Of a stretch of DNA of 64,000 bases, positions 21,901 to 32,784 are shown piece after piece. Origin of the DNA: Dendronephthya gigantea (lineage: Eukaryota; Cnidaria; Anthozoa; Malacalcyonacea; Nephtheidae); the NCBI RefSeq assembly GCF_004324835.1, contig NW_021163033.1, forward strand, positions 2,148,001 through 2,212,000, written 5' to 3'. The translations under genes were made by a program, and so were the position numbers. The notes under the pieces were generated by a model. It worked only from the letters and a program-made list of their open reading frames with translations, searched no databases and had not been told where the DNA came from. The number at the start of each line of letters is the position of its first letter. The stretch's first letter is position 1.

Positions 21901-23443
21901 ACTTCCCGGACGAGATGGCCTTTAGTTTAGGTCGAAATATTCAAACTTCCGTGAATGAGAAGTCAAGTGCCAAAACTACTCAACGTTTCGACCTAATAAA
22001 AGGCTAAGACTAATATAAGAGCCTTCGCCAAGGAAGTTAGAAGGATTTTCGACCTAAAGGGGGCATGGGTCTCTGTCTGAGAAGCCTCTTTTAGACCGCT
22101 GTTATACCATGTTTGATAAGTATTGTAGTGTAACGGGGGATGGTGTAATCATTACTTATAAACGGTTGCATATAAGCTTATAGTACAGCTCTTCTCATAT
22201 TATTTCTGCATGAAAGCGTGCCGACTATGAAAAATTCCGCTCCGCGCATTCACACATCCAGTTCTACAGGGTGTCCCGAAAAAACCCAAAACTAAACTAA
22301 TCACTATGTTAAAATTTGAATGACTTGTTCGCGAATTTTTGCTCGTGGGGATTAACTCAACTTATAAAATGCTAAATAGGCCAACGAAAATTGAAAACTT
22401 GATAGGCAATAAGGACATTTGGAAGTTCCTGGTGCTTGAGCGTTAAATGTGAATATTGTTATCCATCTCTGCATTTCAATTTATTGGTATTAAAAATACT
22501 TTGTGGGTACAAACAAACTTACTGTCTTCATGCATAAAAACTGTGTGGCCTTTCTATGACTTTGATTTTTTGTTTGTTTCTTATAGGACTTACAAACTCG
22601 AAAACAAACTAACAAGACCGAGAGGGAAACTAAAAAAGAATCGAAGTAAAACTTTTATTGCGTTTATCAAAATTGCATAGTAGCCTTTACGTAGTTCAAA
22701 GTCAAGGAAAAGACTGACCCAGAACATGCGCTGTATCGAAGTTATATGTAAACTGAGACTTCCTACTGTCTCTCATTCCCAGTTTTCTGCATGAACCCAA
22801 AACGCAGGACGGGGGGGAGAAGTAGGCGCTAAGCATAAAATACTGACCTATTCGTTACTATATTCTATATGAGAATAATTTACCGTTACGTCATTTATTT
22901 GCTATCTTCACTAGCTTGCGACAGCAAATTCAGGAGCGCCAAAATATGATGGAAGTTGCAAGAAATATATGTCAGGTAGAAGAGTCAGTAATAAAAAGAT
23001 TAAGCGGGGATTATAAGGACTCGATGATAAACCCCTCAAAGCCAATTTGAAACACCATTAGATTCAAAAATTTTCCCGCGTACAAATGAAATGTTATTAT
23101 GACTAAAGCATTCTATAACATCTTTCGTTCAATGTATAATATTTTAAATTTTATATTTTAAAGTCTCACTCGCGACAAGCCAAATGAAGTTACAAAATAA
23201 AGTTAATGAACAATGATATTGAGACTAACCTCGTTTTCGCGTAACTCGCAACCAGTCTCCCGCTCTTTAAAATACGTTTGTATAGTGCTGCTCTCTCCCA
23301 GATAGTGGTTCTAAAAGTCATTGTGAATATTGTTACATTAACAGGCCCTGGTATTTGGAAGTGGCGTGGATTTTTCCCAGGACAAAGAGCTAAAAGAAAT
23401 GATCCTTAGCTTTGGAAGACCTATTAATCGGCTGGATTTATAA
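12975..23443 (+). CDS. CENPH: Centromere protein H homologue, eleven exons
   Basis: CENP-H is part of the CENP-H/I/K/M group of the constitutive centromere-associated network, which links centromeric chromatin to the outer kinetochore. Coding exons: 12975-13042, 13720-13775, 13934-14000, 14150-14221, 14843-14930, 15291-15350, 16174-16225, 16311-16351, 22587-22645, 22915-22975 and 23345-23443. Phases join without a stop, giving 723 nt, or 240 residues (human 247). Most of the protein is predicted coiled coil rich in E, K, Q and L. The end matches the CENP-H C-terminal domain: the exon 10-11 join reads [16 protein letters not shown], then [10 protein letters not shown], against the remembered human HVFQNLILGSKVNW and ALKEIVLQL. 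The stretch [16 protein letters not shown] also fits. Exon 6 could begin at either of two nearby AGs; only 15291 keeps frame. Intron 6 has a long TTG repeat, and intron 8 (6.2 kb) contains the ISYNA1 gene on the other strand. The name rests mainly on the C-terminus and overall length. Confidence 0.85.
14557..14622 (+). repeat. 15-bp minisatellite in CENP-H intron 4
   Basis: The unit AACTAGCTCCTTTGT occurs about four times in tandem with small changes, ending in a shortened AACTAGCTTCAAA unit. Confidence 0.8.
15698..16146 (+). repeat. TTG-rich microsatellite, about 450 bp, in CENP-H intron 6
   Basis: The tract is made almost only of TTG/TGTT units broken by longer T runs. It ends about 28 bp before the exon 7 acceptor, so it may serve as an oversized polypyrimidine-like region. 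Long open frames across it on both strands are an effect of composition, coding runs of Phe/Leu/Val/Cys or Gln/Asn/Lys/Thr, and are not genes. Confidence 0.95.
16772..17021. mobile_element. 250-bp MITE with GGC(C/T)GTTTT ends and AAT duplication
   Basis: The left end GGCCGTTTTGACAC and the right end (reverse complement GGCTGTTTTCACAC) are inverted. Inside them the arms share AATATTTTTTGACTG and TCGTCTTCAGTATAAAGA or close variants. AAT flanks both ends (16769-16771 and 17022-17024). A 3-bp duplication would fit a PIF/Harbinger-type or similar superfamily, but this is inference. Confidence 0.75.
17029..17200. mobile_element. Truncated copy of the TGTTTACATGA MITE
   Basis: It starts TGTTTACATGAATCATG and contains AAGCGTGAGATGAT, as in the fuller element at 24441-24652. 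The other arm is cut short after a degenerate TCGTCTCGCGCA. It sits directly beside the preceding element. Confidence 0.5.
19137..20792 (-). CDS. ISYNA1: Inositol-3-phosphate synthase, intact intronless gene inside CENP-H intron 8
   Basis: ISYNA1 turns glucose 6-phosphate into 1D-myo-inositol 3-phosphate with bound NAD+, the first step of inositol and phosphoinositide synthesis, in the cytosol. The start is the ATG at 20792, which opens into [12 protein letters not shown], aligned with the start of the human protein; the frame is open a little further upstream but has no other ATG. The stop lies near 19134, for 552 residues (human 558). Conserved blocks are all present: GWGGNNGTT at 61-69 (NAD-binding loop), [82 protein letters not shown] and [10 protein letters not shown]. 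Only the last 40 or so residues vary freely. No intron, stop or frameshift is seen. A possible poly(A) signal on this strand lies near 18773. The lack of introns and its nesting within another gene suggest an old retrocopy that replaced or joined the parent; an ancestrally intronless gene is the alternative. Confidence 0.96.
21329..21396 (+). repeat. Two-copy tandem repeat of about 31 bp
   Basis: GCATGGTACCTGTGTGG followed by ACGCCTC is repeated as GCATGGTACCCGTGAAG followed by ACGCCTC, joined by ATGCATGC. It lies in CENP-H intron 8, upstream of ISYNA1. Confidence 0.7.
21924..22059. mobile_element. Small inverted-repeat element with TTTAGGTCGAAA ends
   Basis: The left end AGTTTAGGTCGAAATATTC and the right end (reverse complement CTTTAGGTCGAAAATCC) are inverted, and both arms carry AACTTCC a few bases further in. 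It is about 135 bp long and non-coding. Target duplication is not clear. Confidence 0.5.
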
Positions 23444-24330
23444 TCACATGCACCAGCAAAATGATTATGTTCTATAGCCAAAGTAGTCGGACAATGTAGT
23501 ACCACTATGCCAATATTTTGTGCTAATTTACTGCAGAAACAATCAATTTCTGGAGAAATAATGATAACAACTTAAAAATTTGCACTGCGGGACTGAATCA
23601 TCTGGCTGGCCACGCAAATGATTATACTGTATTGTATGTAAATATAGTGTGTTAAGTTGACGATGACATGTGATATTGTATTTAACGTGTGCCGATCGTG
23701 GGGATTAACACGTTATCTGCATGAACAGGACATTGAACAGAACATGACAGAACAGTTGATTGGTTAAACTGTATACAGGGTGTCCCAAAAAGGTATCTTG
23801 CATTGAAATCAGATATTTGTTGTGAATCAGTGTATGGTTTTACTTTGCAATGGGGGTCTTTAATAGCTTCTAAAACAAATAACAATACGAAGTCCATTAC
23901 CATACTGATCCAAGGAATTTAAGCTGCTAAGTAAGATATATATATTACTAACTAAAGTTAAACGTATATAATGCGCACTCACGTATGTTACATTGCAAAT
24001 CGAAGTCCAAAAATGTGTCTTTAATCTCAAGACTCAATATTCATAGACACACTTCTGATTATTCTTTCCTCGTTTTAAGATTTCTTCCATTTATTTTGAA
24101 CGCTTCAACCTCAAGTTGCATCAGTTTAGCACTGATATAAAGCCTGGTCTTAATACGTCGAAATTCATCGTAGATTCTCTACGACCGATGTGCTGTGGAT
24201 GACTAATAAGATTGGTTTCTGACTGGTCCAGAGAATTACAGTTATTTATACTGCAATTCAATTGACGATTTTGAACAGAAAAAACAAAATGGCGGAAACA
24301 CATTTGCATGTATATAAACTAGTTCAACAG
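23444..24330. other. Non-coding gap after CENP-H
   Basis: This covers the 3' untranslated and intergenic sequence of CENP-H. A lone CAGGGTGTCCCAAAAA end at about 23776, next to TA, looks like one side of the Tc1/mariner-type family seen at 1325; its partner end was not found. There is nothing else supportable. Confidence 0.45.
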
Positions 24331-24332
24331 GA

Positions 24333-24440
24333 ACTAAGGCCTAGGTTATACGTCGCATTTTGGTCGCGGCGAATGCAATTCAAACAATAGATTATGTGAT
24401 AAATCTCATTAAGCTTCATTATCATCTCATTATCTATTAA
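24333..24440. mobile_element. Half of a MITE with TATACGTCGCATTTTGG end
   Basis: It begins near GGCCTAGGTTATACGTCGC and continues with CAATAGAT and AAGCTTCATTATCATCTCA. It is the inverted counterpart of 7535-7645. The copy stops where the element at 24441 begins, so that element probably inserted into it; the missing half is not found on the far side. Confidence 0.5.
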
Positions 24441-24652
24441 GAGCTGTTTACATGATCCCACTTAGCCGAGATTCGACGAAGCGTGAGATGACTTTGACGT
24501 GTTGAAATGAGCATATAACACAATCCTGGTACCCTGTTAGTCATCCCAACAATAGCATGTGCTTGTTTCGTGTCATAAACACATGTTTCAACACCTCGAA
24601 GTCATCTCACGCTTCGTGGACTCTGGTCTAAGCCAGATCATGTAAACAGCCC
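24441..24652. mobile_element. 212-bp MITE with GCTGTTTACATGATC ends and TAA duplication
   Basis: The left end GAGCTGTTTACATGATC and the right end (reverse complement GGGCTGTTTACATGATC) open arms of about 70 bp. These share ACGAAGCGTGAGATGACTT and GTGTTGAAA. TAA flanks both sides. The short TIR and 3-bp duplication recall PIF/Harbinger MITEs. There is no coding capacity. Confidence 0.8.
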
Positions 24653-24846
24653 TAATAAGCGCCGGAAAGGTAAACAAAAATATACAGCTAAAACTAAAAA
24701 ATAGTAGATTATAGAGATAATTTATTGCTTTAATTTAGATTAAAAGAAAGAAATAAAACAGTGCATGGTGCATGTATGACTTAACTATTTTGTCCACTTT
24801 AAGAGACACTCGTTTAAGAGGCTAGGTGTGTCTGCATGTTTATGAA

Positions 24847-27498
24847 TTATTTCGGTAAAAAATACGTAACCCCAGGAGCTGGTTTCACTTTGTCTGAGCC
24901 CAACTGTTCAGCTGAATCATTGAGTTCACAAATCTTTGAAGAGGAGATGTAATTGAACGACAAACATTGATGATTTGCAAAGCACTTCATGCCGCAATCC
25001 CCAACATGTTTGGCGTGAAATTCATAAAAAACGGAGCCCTCGAGCTTGTAATTCTCCATACGAATTGCATACATGGGTTCGCAAGCTAGGAAGGAAATAA
25101 CGGGAGTGTTTCCATTGTATTCTTTCCATTATTGCATTATGATTTATTGCAGAAAGACAAGGAAAATACATACCCATGCAGGGTGTCTTATTAAACTGAG
25201 AAATAGAAATTAACAAACCTTTTTGCAGGATATATTGAATTTTTTATTTAATTAGTTTTTATGCAGTCTGGAGAGGGGTTATTTAGCTTTCAATTTATAC
25301 CTTCCTTCAGTTTATAACAGTTAGAAATTAAAGAAATTAGGCATTAAGAAATCAACTATTTTTGAAATGAAAATTATTGATTGAAATCAAATTTTAATTT
25401 ATTATGAAATTTATTATGAGCATGTATGCGCCAGTGAGATATACTTTCAGATTTGTAGGTTTTCAGATTTGTAATTTTCTAAATTCAATTAGAACGTGGG
25501 AAGGTTCTGGACCGTCTATTTTGCCCACTCAAAAAAATTCCCGGCAGCGTTAAACTGATAAAGCAAGCCATTTGAAAAATAGATAAAGACATAGATCTGC
25601 ATGGGATTCTATCGTTAGAAATATATCAACTATAATTTTTTTGCACAACGTTTTATTAAAATTCATTTTTGCAAGTTCCAAAAATATAGATTCATTTCGT
25701 CTACGCGAAATTTCACTGAGTAAAGATGGCGATGGATTGTAATAACTTCCTACCTTTCCCGCCTTTAACGTGCGGGGATATTGGCATCCGAATTGGAATT
25801 TTCAAGCGAGTTTCTGAAAATGAAATCATGGACGTTTAGAAAGAGATAAGCTGATGTATAGATTTCAGACATCGGGTTGAAAACTCGTTACTGGTGCATA
25901 GACCACTGGAAGTAATACGTTGTGATTGGCCGATTAGGTTTGACCAACCAAGTAAATACACCAAGTAAATACACCAATTTTCACCGTTTTAAACAATCAA
26001 ACATACGGAGTAAAGAAATCATGACATTCTTTAATGAAGTCGTATAAATCTTACCAAACGTCTTTCTGCACCATACATCTGTCGCCGTCCAGTTCTGTAC
26101 CCATATCCAGTATGCCTTTGATTCAATCCCGTCTAATTTACCTCTGTTGGCCCTATACCATATCGTGGACGAATTGTCATTTTGGCCATAAGTCACGGCT
26201 TGCTTCCACGCTGGTTCAGATCTCACATTACCACAAGAGGTCTGGCAACTTTTCATATCCGCACATTCCCATGAAGCATCCGTGGTGACGTTATTGCTGA
26301 AGGAGGCGAGAATTCCCCCAGGACCTCCTGGATCATTCCGAGCTTTTATCGTCACAAATTGTATGTCGCCTGGCAAGATGAAATGCTCAGGTTGTCGCCA
26401 TTCGTTACTAACATTGTGCTCTTCACCAGTGTCAGTCACCACAAGACCACGGTTGTCAATTGATATGTTGACAGTTATATCATTCATAGCGTTCCCTTTA
26501 GCGTTCCCTGTAAAATGTATGTGCATACACAACCTATGAATATGAGCACTTTCGGATGGACAGAATTCTTATCTTTTTTTTATTCTTATATTTTTTCCTT
26601 CATCGCCGAGCCTCGGCCTTAAGCCTGGTTTCCTTTTAGTCTTACTTGTCGTAAACAAGTCATTTTCACGGATGAAAAATAGCCCGGATGTAAATTTGTC
26701 TTTATACCTTATTCAAATCTGTCATTGTTGTCAAATCACGACACTTCACGAGTAAATGGGAATCAGGGTTCACTTTATGTTTGTGCTTATGCATGTTGAT
26801 GCTTGTGACGCATGTTTTGCCTTTGCCTCTTCTTACACTTATGCTTTTGTCGTGAGTGAAAACCAAGATTTACACTCGATGCAATTAAAGCGCTCCGAAA
26901 TTATCGAGCGATTCAAATCAAATTTATCATGATCAGTCGGCTTACACAATTCATGATATTTCCAAAACCTCCCTGATCTAACTATTGATCATTTCTTAGT
27001 GGGCATTGCATTGACCAATGAAGTGCTTGGATCATCGTGATTGGTCAGTGATCAGGAAGTAAGGAATCTTTCAAAGAGTTTCCCAAACTAATTGACAAAT
27101 TCCATAAATCAACAGAAAAATATAAGCAAACGAATTTCTCAATATTTTTCGGAGCAAACAGGTTTAACCGGTATTTAATGCGCGTTTCGCGAAAACTGTA
27201 GTAGCGCGCATGTACCTATATTTAAGGCATGTATAGCATGTAAGGCATGTAGCTATATTTGCACTTGAAATATACAAGAAATGTATTCATAAATTGTATT
27301 CACAAATCACAAGATGTTTTGTTTATTCAAAGTTTGTGTGCGTGTTACGTTTTGCTCAGTCTCTTCGGTTTGTAATTTTTTTATGACTGATTAAACTATG
27401 CACAACTACTATGTAAAAAAAAGCAAAAGATACTATATAATCTACTCACCAAAGTGTTTTCCAAGACATAAAGCGATGAAAGTGAGCCAAAAGATCAT
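24847..27498 (-). CDS. Secreted protein with beta-sandwich lectin-like domain and C-terminal PAN domain
   Basis: Three coding exons on the minus strand: 27498-27450, 26507-26055 and 25085-24847. Splice signals and phases agree, giving 741 nt, or 246 residues. Exon 1 encodes a signal peptide (MIFWLTFIALCLG). Exon 2 starts with NDITVNISIDNRG and continues with GDIQFVTIKARNDPGG, GILASFSNNVTTDASW and an AYWIW strand. This pattern is seen in cnidarian extracellular proteins with a galactose-binding-like jelly roll, and it carries several N-glycosylation sites (NVS, NVT, NSS, NWT). Exon 3 encodes one PAN/apple module with the usual cysteines (CEP, GDCGMKC, HQCLSFNY, KICELN), ending near the C-terminus. 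PAN modules bind proteins or carbohydrates. The likely role is adhesion, matrix or microbe binding outside the cell; the exact ligand is unknown. Domain calls are from remembered patterns. Confidence 0.8.
26628..26875. mobile_element. Possible diverged MITE upstream in PAN-gene intron 1
   Basis: The left AAGCCTGGTTTCCTTTT and the right (reverse complement AATCTTGGTTTTCACT) are loosely inverted, with internal words such as GTGCTTATGCATGTTGATGC. The similarity between arms is limited and no target duplication is clear. Confidence 0.35.
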
Positions 27499-27910
27499 TT
27501 TTCGCCGTTGGCGTTGTAAACTCGCTCCTAATGTTTCTTTTTCACCTGTCGGAACTTTGTGAGCTTTCCACTAGTAATGTTATATTCTACATAATGATCA
27601 AAATGCGAATGAAATGATATATGGCGAGGAATAAATTGGCAGGTACAAGTATTTAATCTGATTATATCTGCATGAATATAGCATATGATTTATATTGTTG
27701 TATAGTATTTTGAATGTGATTAGTTCATTCGTATAGTCACATGACTTTAAATAAATGCAATGTTTCCCGCCAGGAAAACAAGTAAAAATTGTTGCCCGCT
27801 TCTTGTCATAACAAAGTAAAGGGAGTGGGTTTCTTTTTTAAACGAAATTACTGCGTAACATGTATCATTTGTATGTTTTCGTTCCTATATAACAAAACAC
27901 TTGTGAACTA

Positions 27911-27995
27911 CCTCGGGAAATAGTGAGTTTTGTTTTCCCTCGAGTCTCAAAACATTCAGACTCTTGGGAAAACAAAACTCACTATTTCCCTCGGG
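27911..27995. repeat. Short hairpin repeat with AAATAGTGAGTTTTGTTTT arms
   Basis: Both arms hold GGGAAATAGTGAGTTTTG followed by TTTTCCC, in inverted orientation, separated by about 25 bp including two AGTCT-like words. It is 85 bp long and non-coding. It is probably a very small MITE or the remnant of one. Confidence 0.7.
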
Positions 27996-28176
27996 AGCAT
28001 ACATTAAGTGTATAATATATATACATGCATAATCATTGAAGAAAGCAATGTAGAAAATTCTCGTGAATATCTGTAAATTTGTAAACATGGTGCACTTTTT
28101 AATTGGGCCGGTTGAATAAAACTATCACCCGTTCATTTTAGCTTTAGCGAGTTTGAAAAATACAACGACGCGGTCG

Positions 28177-28504
28177 TGACATCACAGTAAATAGAATATA
28201 CATGGTTTAGAGGCTACATAAAAGTACAATAGAACTCATTAACTATGTCGGGGAACATTTATGCAAAAAATTATTCCTTATTCGTCATGTGTCTATTGTA
28301 TTTTGAACAAATAAACCAATAGTAAGGTCTGAATTAACATGTTGTTCAAGTCACGGTTGAGGAGCTAAGCCAAGCCATTGCTATTGGTTAGTTGGGCAAA
28401 AATACAATAGACATGTGACCTGAACAATAACATAGATAATGAGTTGTATTGTACTTCCATCTATAGTCTCCAAACCATGTATATTCTAATAACTGTGGTG
28501 ACAT
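28177..28504. mobile_element. About 330-bp MITE with long inverted arms
   Basis: The outer arms share AGAATATACATGGTTT followed by AGTACAATA and AACTCATTA-CTATGT in inverted orientation. Further in, GTCATGTGTCTATTGTATTTT faces its complement CAAAAATACAATAGACATGTGAC. The arms are each about 130-150 bp with moderate divergence. There is no coding capacity. A duplication such as GTGAC/GTCAC at the ends may be part of the TIR. Confidence 0.75.
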
Positions 28505-29732
28505 GCAAACAGCCGCTAATATAATAGGAACCGAGTTTTAATTTGTCAAACCGGGTGTTCTGTTCCCCGCAATGTTGCAACATTGCTGACAATACTGTTA
28601 AATTGCCTTCAGTAAATTGAAACCGGAACTTGCAAGTTTCCTCGCAAGTGTAAATAAATACATTTATATAATTCAATACTTTGCGGCCGGTTACTGTAAA
28701 TTTACTACCGCTACATCTTAAATGCATGTAAAATTGCGTGCATATTAAAATAAATCAGATGATATAAGCTAAATACGAGGGAACTTACAAGTTTCGGTTG
28801 CAATTTGCTCAGAGCAATTTATTAACAAGACATCTGGTTTACTGTGACATACAGATATGACATGGTTATACAAAGTTTATAATTTGTATCCCCGATGCAT
28901 GTGAACATGTAGAAATAACGGCTTTTTACCTCACGTCCGCGTCAGCAGATTTGGTGCATCTTAAAACACTATAGATATAAAAAGGATATCGGTTGGATAG
29001 TAAAACTTGACTGTATACCTTTTGATAAAACCAGAATACAATTTACTTTTACTTTTCACTTTCGCACGTATTATTTGTTGGGGATCATCTACTAGTTCGG
29101 AGTAATCTTGTTGATTCTCGAAGGAAGTGCATGCATGGATCTTCAATATATACATACCTTGGCAAAGACAAACAAAATATAGCTTTTTATATTTGTATAT
29201 ATCAATAGACAAGATTGACCTCACAGGAACAGACGAGTATTCTACTCCATCTTGACAAGATTTCTTCTTAACATACTAATCCTGCGTGTTTATACTTGTT
29301 TGTTTATGGCATATCATAGACATCTATGTTTCTCGTAAGCTGCATGTACACACGAACAGTTAGTTTTTCTGGTCGAGAAAATATCGCTCGTTAATTCGTT
29401 CTCGCAGAATTTTTCTGGCAGCTGCCAAAATTTGACTGATGATTTGATGTGTCTACAAATTTAATTTCAAAGAGCAAATTTAATGAAAACACTGCTAAAA
29501 CAAATTACTGTGTGTACTTAGAATAAACATCCAAAAAAGGCATGTTATGAATGTTATAATAATTAACAGGATGAAAGTTCAAGTGTGTGGAGTTTATACA
29601 GGAGTAGTTTGGAAAAACAATTTACAAGATAAATGATTTAGAAGAACCCAGAAATGGTCACCATGGAAGCAAGTTATCATACATAGCAAATTTGAAAATG
29701 CAAAAAAGCCTATATTCGACCTAATGGACTTT

Positions 29733-29905
29733 AGCCCCGTTTACACTACACTCAATTTATAGCACGGCACGGCTAAAATTGACACCCGTGCTCAACTTTA
29801 TTAGTGTTCAGGCTACTAAAAAGAAGGCCGAGCACAGTTGAAATGGGAACAGGTACCCATTTAAACCGTGCCGTGCCAATAAATCGAGTGTAGTGTAAAC
29901 AGGCT
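29733..29905. mobile_element. 173-bp MITE with AGCCC(C/T)GTTTACACT ends
   Basis: The left end AGCCCCGTTTACACTACACT and the right end (reverse complement AGCCTGTTTACACTACACTC) are inverted. Both arms continue into TTTAT(A/T)GGCACGGCACGG-like sequence. It is flanked by TTT on both sides. It is non-coding. Related ends occur at 34821-35207 and as a lone right end near 38828. Confidence 0.8.
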
Positions 29906-31186
29906 TTTATCGGGAGAGTCATTATTTATGTTATTGTAATTTCATTGTACAAGGAACAGTATATAGTTAAAGGGGTTATGTAATTATAAAATTATGTTAT
30001 TTACCGGCTGCGAGGTCCGGATAGAAAAATATTCTCCGTCGGTTTCAAAAACGTCCCTCGGCCTGGTAAAGCATGCAGATGCGGTTTCTCTATGTGAGGA
30101 TTTGGATATGATCTTCCGTGCTCGAAGAATCGCGCGATTACTGTTTTACAGAAGGAAATTATGATAGGATAATCTTGAATAACAACGTTGTGGTAGCCTA
30201 TATATGCTTATCAAAACTTGTGATTGCATGTGAAGTTTTTAAGAAAAACTACTTATCTTATCTGTACAGAATTAAACGTATGTGTTTTAATAGTAGATCC
30301 GTTTTATTTCATAAACCAGGAAAACCTCTCGACGTTTCCACCTGAGTGCCCAGTTCAGGCCAATTATGCATCTTACAAACTTCCTGACCTTTGGTTCAAA
30401 GGTACCGCATATCTTATGACTTACAACTTAAGGCATTGTTCTGCTACAATACTATAAGATTTTTACTTATACAAATATAGAAATGAAAAATAGCTATATA
30501 GAAAGTTGCTGATAAAAAAAATGGAAAGTTGTTTTATAGGTTACCCTGTTTTTCCTCACTCGGCGTTCACAATGCAAACTGAAAGACATGAATCGAATGC
30601 TCCCTACTTCTGTTAAAAGTTTTAATGTTTAGCTTCTTTTGTCACTCACATGCATAAGCTGAGAAATAAATTTGTCTTTTCAATTCCCTTTTAAAGGCAT
30701 TAATGTTTGTTTCTCCACCCGGCCTCACAAGCACCATTTAAACGCATCAGGTAGTGTAAACAGAAAAAATATTTATAGGGTTGGCACTGACTGAGATATA
30801 ATTGGATAAAAACACGTGAATTGTCAACTTTTAAATCCTACGATTTCTAAATTGAATTACCCAACTCCTTGATTTAGCTTTTAAAGGCAGTTGAAGCTCA
30901 GAAACTAATGACAACTTCCTGAAATCTCCAAGTTGGGCAGCTTTGTATAAAAACCGGGTATGCATGAGATTATCAATAATTTGAAATGGTATACCATGCA
31001 AGCGGTGCAATTATGGATTGACTTGACCATCATCAGAGGTAAATTCAGCAGTTTTGCTCGGTGTGGCAACTTGGCAAATGTTTAAGACCAGTGCATGAAT
31101 TTGACATTTGCAGGTAGCTCTCAATAATTCCTTCAACATCTTCACCATGCAGTCGAATGAATCTTGATATTTCGAATTTCGACCTA

Positions 31187-31320
31187 CAATCATGTGCAAA
31201 AATTATTGAGACACGGTCATGACACCTAGTATCTACCCCCCTCTCCCCCCAAAACAATGTTGTTTCTATGAAAAAATGTGTTTAAAATACGTAAAGTCTC
31301 ATAATTTTTGCACATGATTG
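31187..31320. mobile_element. 134-bp Tc1/mariner-type MITE
   Basis: Ends CAATCATGTGCAAAAATTAT are inverted over about 26 bp with a single one-base gap between arms, and TA flanks both sides. It is non-coding. The near-identity of the ends suggests fairly recent movement. Confidence 0.85.
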
Positions 31321-32784
31321 TAGGGTCTTGAAAGAAGATTTTACATGTTCATATTAAACCACAATAGATACTATAAGGTTATACAATTGATGTAGGAATT
31401 AAGAATCTCTATATTTTGCTTATACTGCACCCAACTCCAAGTGATCAAGTGAATCTGCACAAATTCACCGTGGTATATCTCTTTAGTTAGATCAAAATGT
31501 ATACACTATATTAATATGGGTCTATTGTGATTTTTAGACGATTAACCAGCGCCACTACAGCCGGCGTTTCTGCTTAAAAACTTTGTACCGCAAATCTCAT
31601 TTTCAACGGAGTGCATGACAGCGTGTTCCGGTTCCCATGCATGAAGTTATATAATCACCCCTGAATAACGTGATGCATGTTTATGTCAGATCAAACACTC
31701 AAGTTTTGATTTTATCCAGAACTGATTTGCAACCAGATAAAACTATATAAACAGCAGGATATGAACTTCATATTGGCCTTTAAGCCAATTTTAAGAAAAC
31801 TAGAAACATTGAACAGTTAACAGTATCTCGCTTTGTTAAAGTTGTCTCCCAAACGCTCAAAGGGACCACACATGCACATCCATTCGGTTCAAATGCGTGT
31901 AAAATCAGGATAATTTCCTCAGTGTCTCTTAAAACCTTTTGTATTTGATAGTTTTTCGCTTTTCATCGGTACTTTTAATTAAACAAAGGAGATTTTGCAC
32001 TTAGTGCACAATAAAGGAATCAGAGTCTAATGCGTATATTGGATAATTGAATGTTTAGATAACAGATTACATCTCTGAGTTTGCGGAGCTCATTTAGTCT
32101 ATATTTTACGCTATATAAATATGACAAGGCAAGAGAGGAATCTGATTTTTCAAACAGTTTATCAACTGCCTGAAACTCTTAAAGATATACATACAGGCGT
32201 TTTGACTTTTTTAGCTAGGCGCCATTCGTAAGGAACTTTTAAGTTAAATTAAAAGTGTTGAACCGATTATCTTGTTCGGTTAAAAAACATGGTTTTTCAA
32301 TTTAAAGCCATTCTCATCGTCTCAATATTTAACACGCCCTTGTAAGTTGTGAAAACACGTTTCTCAACTCTCCACGAAGGGAGAAATATACATGGCTTAT
32401 TATAACAAGTTTTCGGTTCAATTTGTAGAAAATCTCAACAAATTATTGGATTATATATACGGGAAATAGGTTTGCCCTGTATTTGTTACCCAAGGAATGC
32501 GTTTAAGGCGATATTGATCGCGAGCTTTTGTTATAAGAAACCCTATAATTAGATAGAAAATACGATCATCACTAAGGTTTCCGTGCGGGTCGCTTTTATC
32601 GAGAACTTTAAAATCAGCGCTATTCGCTAAAGTCCGAAGGAATTTGTATACGCGGGACTTGGTTTCATTGGATTAACAAATTATATTGACATTTGCATGA
32701 CGGTATTATAATATTTAGTATAATGGACACAGAAGGACAGCTATTGAAAAAGGGCTCGATTTTATGTAACCGCAATGAACTCGT

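Larger units (their letters stand above)
16352..22586 (+). other. CENP-H intron 8, hosting ISYNA1 and several repeats
   Basis: This 6.2-kb intron separates two short exons whose reading phases match (exon 8 ends in phase 0 and exon 9 begins with Asp-Leu-Gln in phase 0). Besides the antisense ISYNA1 it holds three inverted-repeat elements (16772, 17029, 21924) and a short tandem repeat near 21329. The stretches 17200-18700 and 22060-22560 show nothing recognisable apart from a lone CAGGGTGTCCCGAAAA end near 22267. Confidence 0.7.

Noticed and set aside
22267-22300. Second Tc1/mariner-type MITE from the end CAGGGTGTCCCGAAAA
   Set aside because: Only one end was found within reasonable distance, so an element with borders cannot be supported; the same holds for the ends near 4226, 23776 and 25177.
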